Source: Tetranychus cinnabarinus
Lineage: Eukaryota > Arthropoda > Arachnida > Trombidiformes > Tetranychidae
NCBI GenBank assembly: GCA_022266195.1
Contig: WHVY01000001.1
Coordinates: 682,001-746,000, forward strand
Direction of reading: 5' to 3'
DNA length: 64,000 bases
Below the pieces are notes generated by a model that saw nothing but the letters and a program-made list of their open reading frames with translations, searched no databases and had not been told where the DNA came from. The position numbers and the translations under genes are program-made. Below, in pieces: positions 21,956 to 35,495 of this stretch (its first letter is position 1; the number at the start of each line of letters is the position of its first letter).

Positions 21956-22494
21956 TGTAAGGGGTTGACACGTAATCTCATTCTTTCCCCCTTAATAATT
22001 TCTTAATCATCAATCATTGTCATTTTATCATTCACATACTTCTCATTGGTCAAATCTTTACTAACAACTTCTTTATCATAATCAAACAAATGTATATAAA
22101 CTGTTTCCTTTTCCTTACTCTCAGTCACTTGTAATAAGTCAGTCATTATTAAGCTGCTCCATAGTCATTAAGACTTCTCCTTATTCTATTCTAAAGTTGT
22201 CCTCTTAATCAGAAATCTTTAAGACTTCTGCTTCCTTTTCCTTCTGTTCTCAAATTAATTGATTCATTTAATATTCAGTTTATTGATTCCAATAATTAAT
22301 ACTTAATCTGTGATACTCATTCAAACCTTTAATTATAAATAAAGTGCTCTCTCTAGTTAAACATCTTTGTGTGAGATTCCATTATTAAATTGTTGTTAGG
22401 CTTTGTGTGCCTTTTACTCATCCCTTAAATACGATCTCGGTACACATTCAATGTTTCATTGATTGTAGTCTTGTCATAGACCCTATCCCTAACA
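21956..22494 (+). repeat. 3' LTR
   Basis: 539 bp, matching the 5' LTR at every position compared by eye, followed by the ACAC target duplication at 22495-22498. It contains the same TATA box, AATAAA signal and near-palindrome (22210-22230). Confidence 0.95.
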
Positions 22495-22498
22495 ACAC

Positions 22499-25400
22499 CA
22501 GTCAAGCCTAAAATAAACATGTTTTTGTCTCGAGTGTGACTAGTCTAGGTTTTCAGGTTTACATTCTTACACCAAACCCAGACAAATGTTGAATTTTTAA
22601 TAATGAAACAAGTTTCTCGAAAATTGAGTCTAATCTTCAAATAACTCAACCTTTGAATTTTCAAAAATTTACCAGGCTTTGAATATTAAGTTTGTCACAT
22701 TAATAGTTACAAAGTTTAAAGAGCGAAAAATTGGATTTATAATTTAAATTCAAGGCACACAAGTGCAAGTCAACTGAAAATCTTCAGATTCTGATTATTT
22801 TTCTTTTAATTTATTTTCTTGAATTTCGCCTGTTAACTTGACAGATGTACTTTTCTGTAAACATTGTCAGTCTTTTTACTTGTATAAATAATGAAAACCT
22901 TTTAAACAACTTTTACTTTTAAATACTTGATAATCAAAACTAAATGTCAGTTAAACCCACAAGAATATTGAATCCTTTTTGATAAACAGAATGACCATCA
23001 TGAACTCAAGTTTGATTCAAGCTCAACATTAAACCAAAAAACTGTTTAAACCATTTTCCAGATTCTAACTGAAAATAAAGTTGGATATTTTTCATTAAAA
23101 CCTTCAACCTGTAAATAATGTAAAATCCCAAAAGATTTTCCAGTTTTCCCATTTCCAGCATAAAATAATCTAATGAAATTTACAGCGAAACTACATTTTC
23201 GTTTCATCGGATGATTAGATTTTTGTTTCAACAACTAATGACAGATGATGGATTGGTTCGGAAACAGTTAATTGATAACTTGTTGTTCATTTTGATATTC
23301 ACTACAAAAAGCGAGTTTACCTTTGACAACATTTCCAGCAAATTGAGTAAATTAAGTTGAGTTGAAACTGGAAAACTTGATTCAATCATTAATCTGGTTC
23401 AACTGTAAACCAATTAAACCTTAACGGTAGTAAAGTAAAGTGCTTTTAATGTAATGAAAAAACATGAGACTGATCAACTTCTTTGGTTAATAATAAATCA
23501 GTGAATTAAATTGACAAAGTTTCAATTTTAATAGCGATTACTTTCGATTAATTGATCACTTGAATAATTAAATTGGTAAACTGTCGGTTGAAAAATAGGA
23601 AAAGCTAACAAATGAGAAAAGGAGAGAAAAACTGAGACAATCAATGAATTTATTCAGCTCATTGAATGCTGTGCTCTGATTTTATCATGAGCTTGAGTAA
23701 ACAATTAAATGAGGAAACATTGGAAACATTAAAGTGTTTCAAAGGTAAAATGATCTGTGAAACAATTAGCAGAAGAAAAAGAAAGACAATTAATCTCATT
23801 GTGATTCCATGAAACGTGAAACTGTTCAAATGTTTAGATGTTCAGAATCAAAGGAAAACTTGTTTGACTGTTCACTAATTGTTGTAATTAATCATTGTAA
23901 CAGTTTTTAAATACAAACGGAATCCGAGAGAAGAAAAATGTTGCCAAAATTAAGCCCAAAATCAACCCAAATTGTGACATGTAATTAGCAGAACAAAGAA
24001 TTCAAATAAACAATTGATTCCGTTTTAATAAACACAGCATTACAGTTAACCATTTTATTGCTGGAAAAGGTTTCCTTGTTAATAGACTAATTAACTAAAC
24101 CACAAAATTAAATGTTAAATAGTTATTTGCAAGTTTACAATATCTGTAGTTATTAAAGTAATAGTTAAATGAAAATGTTATTTGGATTTGAGTGAAATGC
24201 AATTATCTATTTGTAAATATTTAAAGTAATTAAATCATTATAACTGTGATAATATCTTGGTAATTAGTCAACGATTTGGAAAGGTTTAGGAGATAATTTG
24301 GGAATATTTTGAAAGTTCTGTAACTGTAACATTTTGGAAAATTATTTCTGCTAGAAAAATTCTGTAAATGCAAAGTCTTTTTACATTTTTTGTTTTTAAG
24401 CTTTCAGATTAACTCAGTGAATTGTTTTGGTACAGAATTTTTGAAATTTCAAATTATTGCTTTGATTAGTTTTTAATGTTTATGGCTGAATCTTCAGCTT
24501 GGAGTTTTTTTGACAAAATTTCAAAATTTTTAGATTCTTTTGGTTCTTCATTTGGAATGATATTCATTTTTAGTTTACTGTGTATATAACCAGCTTAGGC
24601 AAAGTTCATTTGATTCATCATGATAAATTGGATGAGAAAATGAGAAAACTTGAAATTGAAGACTCTTCAAAGAGCGATCTTATCCAAGAATTAGAACGGA
24701 AATCCTTTCTTTTGAGAATAAGTGGAAATCAAATGGATCGATCCAAGACTCTGAAAGTTTGATCAGTTAATTAGAATCGAAATTTATCGAGTTTTGAGGA
24801 ATAAAGAGAAAATCGTGAGACTCGTTATTTCCACTGAACTTCTTTCGTGGATTCATGAACAAAAGTCTGTTTCTAAATCTTTTATTCCTAACATTTTTAC
24901 CAACTGTAAGCTTAAGCGAAGCGATCTGTAAGGTTCACTGTTGGCTATGCAAAAATTAAAAGACAATTTTCGGGATAATTTGAAATGAAATTTGTTCAAC
25001 TTTGTTTCCATTTAATCGTCAATATTTAACCTTCACAGTTGCAATACAAAATGATACTTTGTTAAATTAATGCATAAATATTAGGCAAAGAATGGGAAGG
25101 GAATGGATGGAAGAGGAAAGGCATTAACATTGTTTTTGCACATCCAAACCCATTATAATCAGAATTTTTCATCATGTTCATTCACTTTATTGTGATGGAA
25201 TGAAATGTTGTAAAGCTTTTTTTGCTCTATTCACCAAAAGAATGATGATATTAAAAAAGAGTTGCATATGATGATAATGATAATAAAAATTGTCATCTTG
25301 TTTACTTTATTACAACTTTTGATATTAAACTTTTCCAGTTATCAAGATGAGAATGAAAATGCTCAATTGTCAGGGAATGGTGAAGTTGCATCAGATTACG

Positions 25401-28400
25401 GTGCAAGATTAAAGATTACAGTTTGAATTAAAGATGATTAAAAGATGAAAGCACATGAAGTAGAAGTGAATCATTTCCCTGAAAATGTAAATTTACTTTT
25501 TCCTTTCATCTTTCATAAATTATAAAACTCTTATTAAGAGTGAATACAAACTGCATCATTAAAAGAAATTTAAGATTATCGTAAATCGAAAAACGACAAT
25601 TTTGTCGTAATAATGAAACTTCAAGAATCTCATAACAATGAAAATTGACGAGAAAAATTCTGAGCCAAAAACAAAAACATTTTTCTTTTTCGAGACAAAA
25701 CTTGCGATTCTAGGAATTGAACAAAATCTTTCGAAGCAAGTTAATTAATCAGATAGAAATGAGTTGAATGTCAAGTAAGCAATTAATTTGATAATCAACT
25801 TATGTTTATCATTAGAACTGGAACAAGTCAAACCCAGAATCATTTCATTTTGATCAAGATTAATTTATTTTCTGGACAAACGTTTAACAGTTTTGTTTGA
25901 AAACACAAATTATAATCATTACTTGAAATACGAGAAAAAAAGAGTTCGATAATGAAATATTGACCAGACTGGTGTAATGTAAATATCATAATAATTATCA
26001 ACATTATTCTGTTCGTTACTCTGAAAGGTCATTTTTAGTCAATAATTTGCAATAAAAGGATGGCCAAAGTCAATCAATATGAGTTGAGTTAACGGAACAC
26101 AAAGAGATAATCTTATTCAATGAGTTTACCATCTTCATCATTCCTTCAATATCATCAATGTTTACCCGATTCTTGTTTATATTTCACTTGTAATCTCATT
26201 TTCATTGCTCATTGACTCTCACAGTTGATTGATGAAACCTTTTCAATGAAAGGTTGATTAAATCTTATCATCAACATCATTATTTTAATCAGTTACTCGA
26301 TCAACATTTCAACGCTATTTATCACAAAATGATTCCATTTTTGATAGCAATTCCACTTTTCCTTCAAACTCAACATTTGATAACAAATTTCAACTGCAAT
26401 AACAAATGTTTTTACTTATCGGCGAGTTTCAAATTCAACTCCTTGGAGAGTAAAGTTATTGCTGAACTTTTTCGAGTTTCAAATTCGCAGGTAATTTTCT
26501 TTAGCTTTTTTGTCCTCTCTTCTCCATCTCAATTATTGAAACTGTTCAGGAATTGGGAATGAAAAAGAGAGATTAAAGAAAAGGAAGAAAAAAGTTAGAA
26601 ACATTTCAAGTTTCACTTTTGTTCTTGTTTTATTGTTGATTCCCTGATAAATAAGCAAAGCATTAGATATTGTTGTTATCCTAATACAAGTATTTTGATA
26701 ATAATAACTTTAGATAAGCAATAAGTCTTATTGTTTTGTCATTTCAAGGGAAAAGCAATTGATATGAAAAGACAAAAGTCCAAGATAAATTTTAGGTTGG
26801 AAGGAAATTCTGGTCAAAACAAGATAATTATACTTTTATCTTCTGTTTAAAATGATGATGTTCTGATGATGATAATGATAGGCTTGATAATCAGGATGAA
26901 CAGAGATGAGAATATCGAAGAAACCAGAAAAAAATAAATCATCAAAAGATCGTGTTTTCACTCCCTGTTAAGTTGGCTAATATTGGGTAAAAAGGATAAC
27001 ATCAAGAGTTTTTTTTCTCACTTGTTCATCATACTTTTTAGATTGAAATATCATCTGAACAAGTGATAAATTTTATCATCTCTTGATTAAAGTGTTTGCT
27101 TTCACTTGAAAAGAAACTCAAGTGTAAAAAAAGTATTATTTGATTGAGTAAAAATGTATTACCTTTAAAGATTTGCTGTTCAATTGTTAGGCGTAAATTG
27201 TATTAATAAGATAAAAGGTTGGTTTAAAAAATTACTCAAAACTTTATTGCTTTTCATGAAATGTGTTCACTTGAATTTGCTCCAAAATTAAAGGTTTCTA
27301 GATAAATCAACGCTTAAACCCTGTAAAGTGACCAATAACCAATATTGTTATTGAATCTTTCTGGTTAATGATGTGAGGTAAAAGTGAAACTTTTAAACTC
27401 GAATTATTATAACAATTGAGTTTAATAGAAAAATTGATCTTTTAAGTTGTTCTTTTGATAATTTTACAGCGAAATTCAATCGAAAAGTTTCGTCTCAAAT
27501 TTTCCAGAAATAATTGCCAATACAATGAAATGAAAAGTTTAACTTCAGAATAACTTCAATGATATCATGTTATGAATCACTATTAATGTTTAAATTTCAA
27601 TACAAATCAAATTCGCTATTAATGACTTTTGGTTCGAGATGAAATTTGAGTTTTTTGGTTCTTTGAACAGGAAATGTTCGAATTTCCAATTTTAATTTAT
27701 TCTGATGTTTGGAAATGTTTTGCATTCAATCGAGTCGAATTTATTTTTATTGTTTTTCATTTTTCTTTACTTTCTTTTCTTTGCAATTTTTTTCGGTTAG
27801 AAAGTAACTAATTTGTGATTCCATTTCACAATTGATCAACACTTGAATGTATCATGAATCGAGTTGATGAAAAATTCAAAACCAAATGTTCCGTTGAGAT
27901 TAACTGATGTTTACCCAAAATCGTTTGATTCAAGATTCTGTTAGTCATTTGTTACTGCCAAAAGTCAGGTTGAGAGAAACTCGATAAACGGTTTACTTCA
28001 GAAATAATTCATTTTCAGATTCTTCATCTTAATTTATCATCCATTCACTGATGAAATTTTCATTGTCTGAGATTCGGCGATTCATTTAAAGTTACTGAAA
28101 TATCAATAGTCAAAGGTCAAAGAACTGAAATCTAGCAATTGAATAGTTGTTAACCAGATAACCAATTATTCGTAAAATATTTCTGAGTCAATTTGTTTGT
28201 TGGGAACATCAATAATCATTAGTCGATGAAAAATCAAAATTACTGAACATTACTGAAGCAAGTCAAGTCTGTTTTGATTGTTAATGTCTTTCATTTTGTT
28301 TTGATTGGTAGAGTTTAGGTTTATTTAAAGACAGACAAGGATCAACAATCAACTGATCAATGGTCATTGGCAAATCCTCGAAGGATTTGAGATCATTTTT

Positions 28401-31400
28401 CTTATTCCAGATCAGCATCTTTATCAGTGAGTTTTGAGAAGGCTGAATATCAGGGAAGGATGAAAAAGGATGAAAAGAAACGAAACAATTGAGAAACATT
28501 CATTTTCCCTTTTCCTTAAGTAATATTTGCAGTACCAAGAATGAAGACTTTTATTGATGCTTTTTCAATCATCAGCATTTCATCTACTTTTCCTCCAAGA
28601 ACAAAAAGATTTACTTAATTGCAAGTGAAAACTATTAGTTGGCAATTGCAGCATTTCAGTTGGAATCAACACACGAAATAAATCTATTCATTGACTAGGA
28701 ACTGAGCAACCAAATTCTTGAAACGAATCGTTAGAAACGAAAAGAGTTTTCAAAGTGTTTTCATGAAAATATTTCGATTGGCTAATTGCTTCAAAGCAAT
28801 ACTGATACACATATCAGCATATGTTTTAGCTGGAAGCAAGTTTATCCAAACAGAATGTTGAAAGCTCATGGAAAGAATTAATCGAAAAAATGAAATTTCT
28901 TTTTGAATCAAAGCTATTCTTTGCATCCTCAAGCATGCCATTGAATTGATTAATCTGAATTTTGGAAAACTTGAAAATTTTGCTCTTTGACATTCGATTT
29001 GTTCAGTTTCGTATTTACATTCAGAGAGATTATTGCATAATCCATCGTGCTTGGAGACAAATGAAGTTGGATGAAAGGTAATGATGGAAATGTCAATAAT
29101 GGCAAAGATGAACGAGTGAAAAAAGGTTGATAAAAAATGATGATAATGAAGGAAAAAACATTTCATTTGAATTTTTTATTTCAAGAAAAAAACTCAATAA
29201 TTCATCTCATGAGTTTCATGAGAGATACTTTAACTCATCAAAATCATCCTTCAGTTTTTTTCGCGTATTGCAACTGATACTTTGAAGGATACTTTTCTCA
29301 AGTCACTTTTTTCACTTTCAGTTGTAACAAGAAAAGAATCAGAAAAAATGAGAAAAAAATGATTTCAATTCAAAATCAATTCAAGTCAACATTATTATCA
29401 TTATTAATATCATTTGAAGCTTTCAGCTTTGAATTCAAATAGGAAAGGATAACACTTAAATTGGTTGGAAATGATGGAAAGCAATTTAGATAAAATTGTT
29501 TCATTTCAACTTTAAACTCATTTTCAGCTTTTTTGTCCTGTCTTCGTCGATGGACATTGATGGACATTTCCAACCTTTCTAGTTACTTTTACCTGATTAA
29601 ATTCATTCTTTTCAACCTTCTTTCACTGTTTCCTCATGATAATGATCATCATTTTGAAAGATGGAAAAGTGAAAAGGAAAAGAAAATATTGAAAAGTTGG
29701 AGATTCAGGTTGTTCTGTTCATGTGGAGCTCCTAATCTTGCACATCTTTTCCATAATGATAGAGGTACAAAAAATTCATCTCAAGACTTGAACAAAATGA
29801 GGTATTCAGGATAACGAAAAGGTGAAAAGAAAACCTGACAAAAGGTAAAAGTTGAGAAATGATGTTAACTTGATATTGACTTGAATTATCACAAATTGAT
29901 CATTATTTTGGCACCATAAATGGTTGATTATAATTTTCATTGATAGACATCTTTGATGTTGCCAAAGACTTTGAAAGGTCAACTAATTTTGCTCAATAAG
30001 GTAACAAGCTGGTTAACAATCAAAGATCATTGGTAACTGTTAAACCATCAATTAAAAGCAACTGTTGGTTAACCCAGAGATATTTATATAATGATTACCA
30101 TTTCTTGCTGCGAATCACAATTTTGTAAAACCATAATAATCAACATTACCAATAATTAGGCATCAATCTTGATTTGGTTGAAAGGATAAACGATTTGACG
30201 TCTTTACATATTCATTAAATGAGTATAATTATCAGCATTTCAAGCTATTAATATCTGCATTTCAAGTTGGTCTATCATTTGATTTTTACCTTAAAATGCT
30301 ATTTTTAGGTAAACTGTGTTTTCTGGTAAACTGGTAAATGGTTCACTTTTTTACAATTAAAGGTTAGCTTTTCAATGTGGACCTTTGTGTGTGCTGCCAT
30401 TTAATTAATCTCAAATAATTAAATGTAACTCGAGTAATTAATTAATCATATTGTTGCTTGTTCAATAATGTAATCCTACTTATTATCATCATTTTTGTAC
30501 TTTACAAAAAGACTGTTAATTGGTGAAGTGAAGATTACTGTATTGGGTTTAACCTTGTTTTATGTGTGTTGTTGTTCAATGATAATGGATGTGTCTATTT
30601 GTTTTGTAGTATTGAAACAAGTGAATTTTCTTGGTGAGTATCTTTTATCAGATCAACTCTCGATTCCCAATGAATGAATAAAGTAAACACCAGAAAGTAA
30701 AGTAAATGGATAAATGTAATTTCAAATGTATAAATGATAGAGGAAAACATTTTCTTGCCTAATTGTATTACTTTTGCCTATTTCATCGTTTTCTGATTGT
30801 ATTACATATTATTATCTTGCAATAATTTGTGAACCTTTTTTTATATTAATAACTAACATCTATTGATATATCAAAGGTTTAGTCCAATGTTAAATAATAC
30901 AAAGTTAAATAGACAAATAAATTGACTTTTGTCCAGAATAAAAAGCCAATTCAGGCAAAAGTTGAACTGCAAGTTAACCAGGAATAATACAAATTTGATT
31001 CAATTTAGAGATGAAGAAATATGAAATAAATCATAATTAATAAGCTTTCCAAGTTATCATTGGATTCAGTCAAATTGAGTACAATCTTGCTCATTGAGCT
31101 TTTTGTATTTTGGGTAAAAATTAAAAATGAACAATTAATGAGATTTTGAATGCTCTTTGCTTGTAATGAGAGACATTTGCCTAAAATGTTTAAGCATCTT
31201 TATACCAATTAGTTAATTATATTTTGATGTTGTTTTTCTGGATTATAATAGGTTCACTTGTTCATTGTTGCTGTTACCTTAAAGGTAATCACTAATCGAC
31301 TTTTGATTATTATGAAAATTGCCTGAGAGAAAGTTTCTTTTCTGTTGCATTGTTGTTTATTGTTAATTTAGTTTGAGTACTCAACTAATCAACAGAGCAA

Positions 31401-33225
31401 TTCAAAATGTCATTTGTTCCAACAGCAACAAGGTTAATAATGTTTTTTTCAACTCAATTCCCGAATGTCGAGTAAAAATTTATCTGATTTGCTTCCAATG
31501 CGGTAATTAAACAATTGTAATGTTGACTGTCCATTAAACCTTCAATTAGTTGGTAAATGAATTTAATTTTTACAATTTGCTTCATTTTGGGAATAACAAT
31601 TTAAAGTTGTAAAGATTTTTGTTCGTTTATTATTCAATTAAATATTGAATGTCGATTGTATCACAAGATGCTTCTGATTGTTAACTGTTAACATCATGTG
31701 GTATTGGAATCATTAAATGGTCAGTAATTTGGAAGTTGGTAAGCTGAGAATTGCAAGTGAATTGAATTGGTTGAAATTGAATGCTTCAGGCTATTGGTGA
31801 GGAAGTCAAATGTTCATGTGACTTGTTAGATGTTTTATTTATAATATTACATTGTATAATGTAAGATCAAGGGATGAGATGGATGGTGAATATGAAGAGG
31901 CAAATGATGAGAACTGGAAAAATGTAAGAAGTTGCTTTTTTACCTTTATTTTTAGCCATTCATTTTTTACTGCTTTTCTTGAATCATATCCAGATTGGAT
32001 GAAATGGTGACAGTGTTGGTTTCATTGGTGATAAATATATTTATAAATGTGAAAAAGTGTTTAAATGTGCACATATTTATAACAGTTTAAAGTCTTTTTT
32101 CTCAATCTCATCCTGACTTATCGTATCACTCATCTTCATCATCATCCCTGTCACATTTGCTTTGAAAATAAGGTTAAAGGTAAGTTTCAGGTTTGAGTAA
32201 GTTAATCACATTTTTCAACCTTAATTCATTGTCAGCTTGATTCTGGTAATCATGGTGATGGCACTGATGACTGTAATTGTTATTATGATCGACTTGAATC
32301 TACTTGAAAAGACTTTGATTAAGTATTAGTTTAATTACATCTTTGATCAATTGTTTCGATTTAATCTTCAAACAAGATTATAATTAAATATGCAAGAATC
32401 AACAGCTTTCAGTCAAAATAAGATGGGTTAATGACTTTAATTAACCATTTAATGGTAATTAAACTCGAGACTAGTTGAGATTCGGTTATAAAATTTGTCA
32501 GATTATTTTCAATCGACAATTAACTGAGCATTATTGGTTACAATGGGTTGAAATGTTACATTGGAAAGTAATTTTGTTTATCAAATATCTTAATTGTTCA
32601 TATTTGTAATTGCTCTAATTTATCTGATTAGGTTAAGTTTAGTCAGTCGATTTATACGGTTTAGTTAGTTGATGAGTTGCCAACATTAAAATTAACTGTA
32701 AGGTCAATGTCAACTTTGAATTTGTAATCTTATAACAAATTTAACTTTTATCTCGTTTTACAGTCACATTGTCAGGCTGCAAACAATCACATTTGATTGA
32801 AGTTTCGGGTAAATCATTAAAACATTTCATTGCTAAACTTATCAGAAATGTTTCCTGTTATTGTCTGAGTTACTCTGATGATCAACTTGAAAGTTAACAA
32901 TAAGGCAAGAAGGCTTCAATTTTGATGAGCACAAACTTTAAGGTAACAGATATTAATATTAATACAATAGAGTAAGAGTTGTAAAGGATGAAATAGACGA
33001 CAGTGATTAATACCAATCATGTTGAGGAGCAACTGTGCTGTAACGTTAAATAGTGAAGAAATGAAGCAAAATGTTGTCAGAGTAAATTGTAAATGTGTTG
33101 CTTGAAAACATGGTTTCAAACGACCTGTCATTAGGTGATTTATTTCACCTCTTCAATTGTTTGTTTGGTTTGCAGTTGATCACAATTAATTTGTGATTAG
33201 CCTGTTTTAAAGTCATTTTGCTTAC
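22499..33225. other. Gene-poor stretch, no supportable complete gene
   Basis: About 10.7 kb of AT-rich DNA. Open frames are short and without recognisable domains. One stretch at 26330-26496 could be a first exon for a secreted peptide: ATG with A at -3, a hydrophobic N-terminus, then CAG before GTAATT. No following exon was found. Any remaining exons of the minus-strand MAM-like gene should lie here or beyond, but none could be identified. Confidence 0.5.
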
Positions 33226-33680
33226 CTTTGATAGTTATTTCCAGGTTTACTTGAAAGGACAGTTTCTGGTTCTCGGTTGGTCACTGATTGACGGACAATT
33301 TTAAACAAACCAGATTCAAATTTAACCATTTTCATGGTAATAACAAGTGTACAATGGCTTGGAGAATCCATTTTGTTAACATTAATTTCAGGACTTACAA
33401 GTTTACCCAGAATACCATTATTTTGATATCCTGATGATTGTTCACGATTAACAGTTGATGTTTTAAAATCAAGCCATGTTTCACTTTCATTGACAGATTT
33501 AATCAATTGAAACGGATAACCAACAATCCAATGACACTTGTAATCACTTTGAGTTGATAAATTGAAATCGCAATTAAGGGATAAATTATTGGTTGCTCCA
33601 GTGGATAAGGGTAAAATCAAGAGCAATAAAAACAACAATAATGTGAACAGAAACACAATTAACATCCAATTGGAAGCCAT
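33226..33680 (-). CDS. First exon of a secreted/membrane MAM-like protein (partial)
   Basis: The minus-strand ATG at 33680 (A at -3, G at +4) opens a 151-codon exon. It ends at a good donor (AAG before GTAAGC) in phase 2. A strongly hydrophobic leader (about residues 5-27) is followed by LNCDFN and, later, a WLDF segment, GKLVSPEINV and a Cys before a beta-strand-like LVITMKM. This pattern resembles the start of a MAM domain (CDFE..., LLSP, C-x-LxF). Several NxS/T sequons support an extracellular location. No downstream exon could be found with confidence, so the length and full domain make-up are unknown. The MAM call is by motif resemblance only. Confidence 0.5.
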
Positions 33681-35495
33681 TTTTGTTTTGTTCCTTGGCT
33701 AATGTAATATGATTTTATTTTTTCTTTGGCTTGGTATTGTTGTGAATCAGGCTGATACAAAATGATGATTGACGCTACAATTAACACTCCACTGATCTAG
33801 TTAAGTAACAAAATTAGATGATCTGTGGAGTATAAAGAGAACAGATGAACATTCATGTTGCACCAATAGCTGAATACTTTTGGACACTCAACTTGGATGC
33901 AAGTTTAAGATGAACATGGAGACATGGAGAAGGAAAAAAGGACATAAATGTAAGAAGAGCTGGTTTGGTTGAGAAAACGTTTAGAAGGAAACTTTTGTTT
34001 CTTTTTTCTCTACTTTTTTCTACTCTTCTTACTTAGACGCTGTCACTGCTATTCTTAGCAGTAGTATTGTTATTATTTAAGATGAATATACTTGAACTGG
34101 TAGAAATGAAAAGCAAAGAAAAGCAAAGGTTGGATGATTTCCAGAGGGAACCAGAACGAAGTGTTAAGTCTTTCAGTTGGAATCAAGCTGATTCAGCTTG
34201 ATCCATGTTGTCTGTTGGTGTTGCTGTCTTTTAATCATCCAGTGGCGCTTTAATCCATATCTTGTTATTTCCATTGGAAAAAGTTGATTCAAAAGTGTGT
34301 GGGATACGTTGATAAGAAAAAAATGTGAAAAATAAGGAGTTCGGTGAAAATTGGAATGGCAATGATGCTGGTGTTGATGATGATGAGGATACTGTTGAAG
34401 TAGAAAAGAAAGAAAAATCAAAATTAGAATTTGAATGCCTGTCAATTTGGTACAATATTTAAGGTTACATGGGAAAAGTGAGCTCGACTTGTTCAAGTTA
34501 AATGAAGGAATGAAAGAAAAAGATCTTGATAATATTTATTGACCTTGCGTAATTCAGAGGGAGGCATAAACATCTTTTTAGGTGCTGCTTTTGTCACTGA
34601 GTGCTTCAAGTGTCTTCAAAATCAACCAAATATTAACGTTAAAAAGGGTTGCTGATTGACTATGTTGACAGAGTCTCACTTATTTCTCAAATCTCAACCT
34701 TTGTTTAATATTGCTTACCTTATATTGTAATCCAAGTTGACAATCTCGAAATGTTCAAGAAAAAGGTAAACCATAAATCAAGCTAATCCAATCCAATAAA
34801 TAAGTTTGGTTTGTCAGCGTAATTCCACCAATTTGATATCATTTTATCCGGTTAAAGGCAGCAAGTTTTCCTTGTATAAGAAATGTACCAGAAAAAAATC
34901 CGTTAATCTTGACGTTATTGATTTTTGAGTAAACTAACAAACTTGTAAGATAGAAATAGATTCACATATTTTAACACATTTTGATTTATCTAAAGCTATG
35001 AAAAAGTCAAGTGAACAAAAGATAAATTACCATCTTTCATGCTCATTAATATTGAATGTTGATTGATTGTTTATTAAAGTATTAACTAAATCAAACACTT
35101 TTTTGTATTCGCTTTCGCAGAAATTTCATTAGAAAGATTTGTGGCTCCATCTTGAGCGCCTTAAAAGGCATAGAGTTTAACAGTTTTTACAATTAGTTTA
35201 AAAGCTTTTATTGGGCGATACAATTGGAGAATTAGTTAATCAACAATATTTTGAATGAAATCTGATTATATGAAATTATTCAGAATAAATTGATGAATTA
35301 TTTTCTTAATTGATTAACAAGCAAGTTTAATTTCTGGTTCGATGTATCGAATTTTTGGTCGATTATCGATGGTTAGGAAACATCAATCAATGAATAATCT
35401 AAAATTATTGGAGTAACTCTTACTTGTTTACAAACACTTATTGAAGCTGTAACCTTAAATTTTTTTGTAAACAACCCGAATTTGTCATCGTCAAA
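33681..35495. other. Intergenic, upstream of RAB2
   Basis: No supportable gene. The minus-strand open frames near 34173-34496 are His/Gln- and Ser-rich low-complexity shadows of simple repeats (GATGATGATGAGG region at 34373-34390). Confidence 0.5.

Larger units (their letters stand above)
10314..22494 (+). mobile_element. Complete Ty3/gypsy-type LTR retrotransposon with two accessory ORFs
   Basis: The 12.2-kb element runs from the TG of the left LTR to the CA of the right LTR. It is flanked by ACAC on both sides (10310-10313 and 22495-22498), a 4-bp target duplication. Order: LTR, duplicated tRNA-primer-like site, leader, single-frame Gag-Pol with Gag, protease, RT, RNase H and integrase in Ty3/gypsy order, spacer, ORF2, spacer, ORF3, G-rich tract, LTR. 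No accessory ORF has a signal peptide or membrane segment, so neither looks like an envelope. Intact ORFs and LTRs that match by eye along their whole length indicate a very recent, possibly active insertion. The internal part carries a dispersed family of short palindromes, described separately. Confidence 0.95.

Noticed and set aside
28750..29166. 138-codon minus-strand frame
   Set aside because: No signal, domain or splice context. The composition is typical of T-rich AT DNA read as Phe/Ser/Leu, and it stands alone between other noise frames.
34173..34496. His/Gln-rich minus-strand frame
   Set aside because: The His/Gln run comes from a GATGATGATG-type simple repeat. No conserved feature or splice logic.
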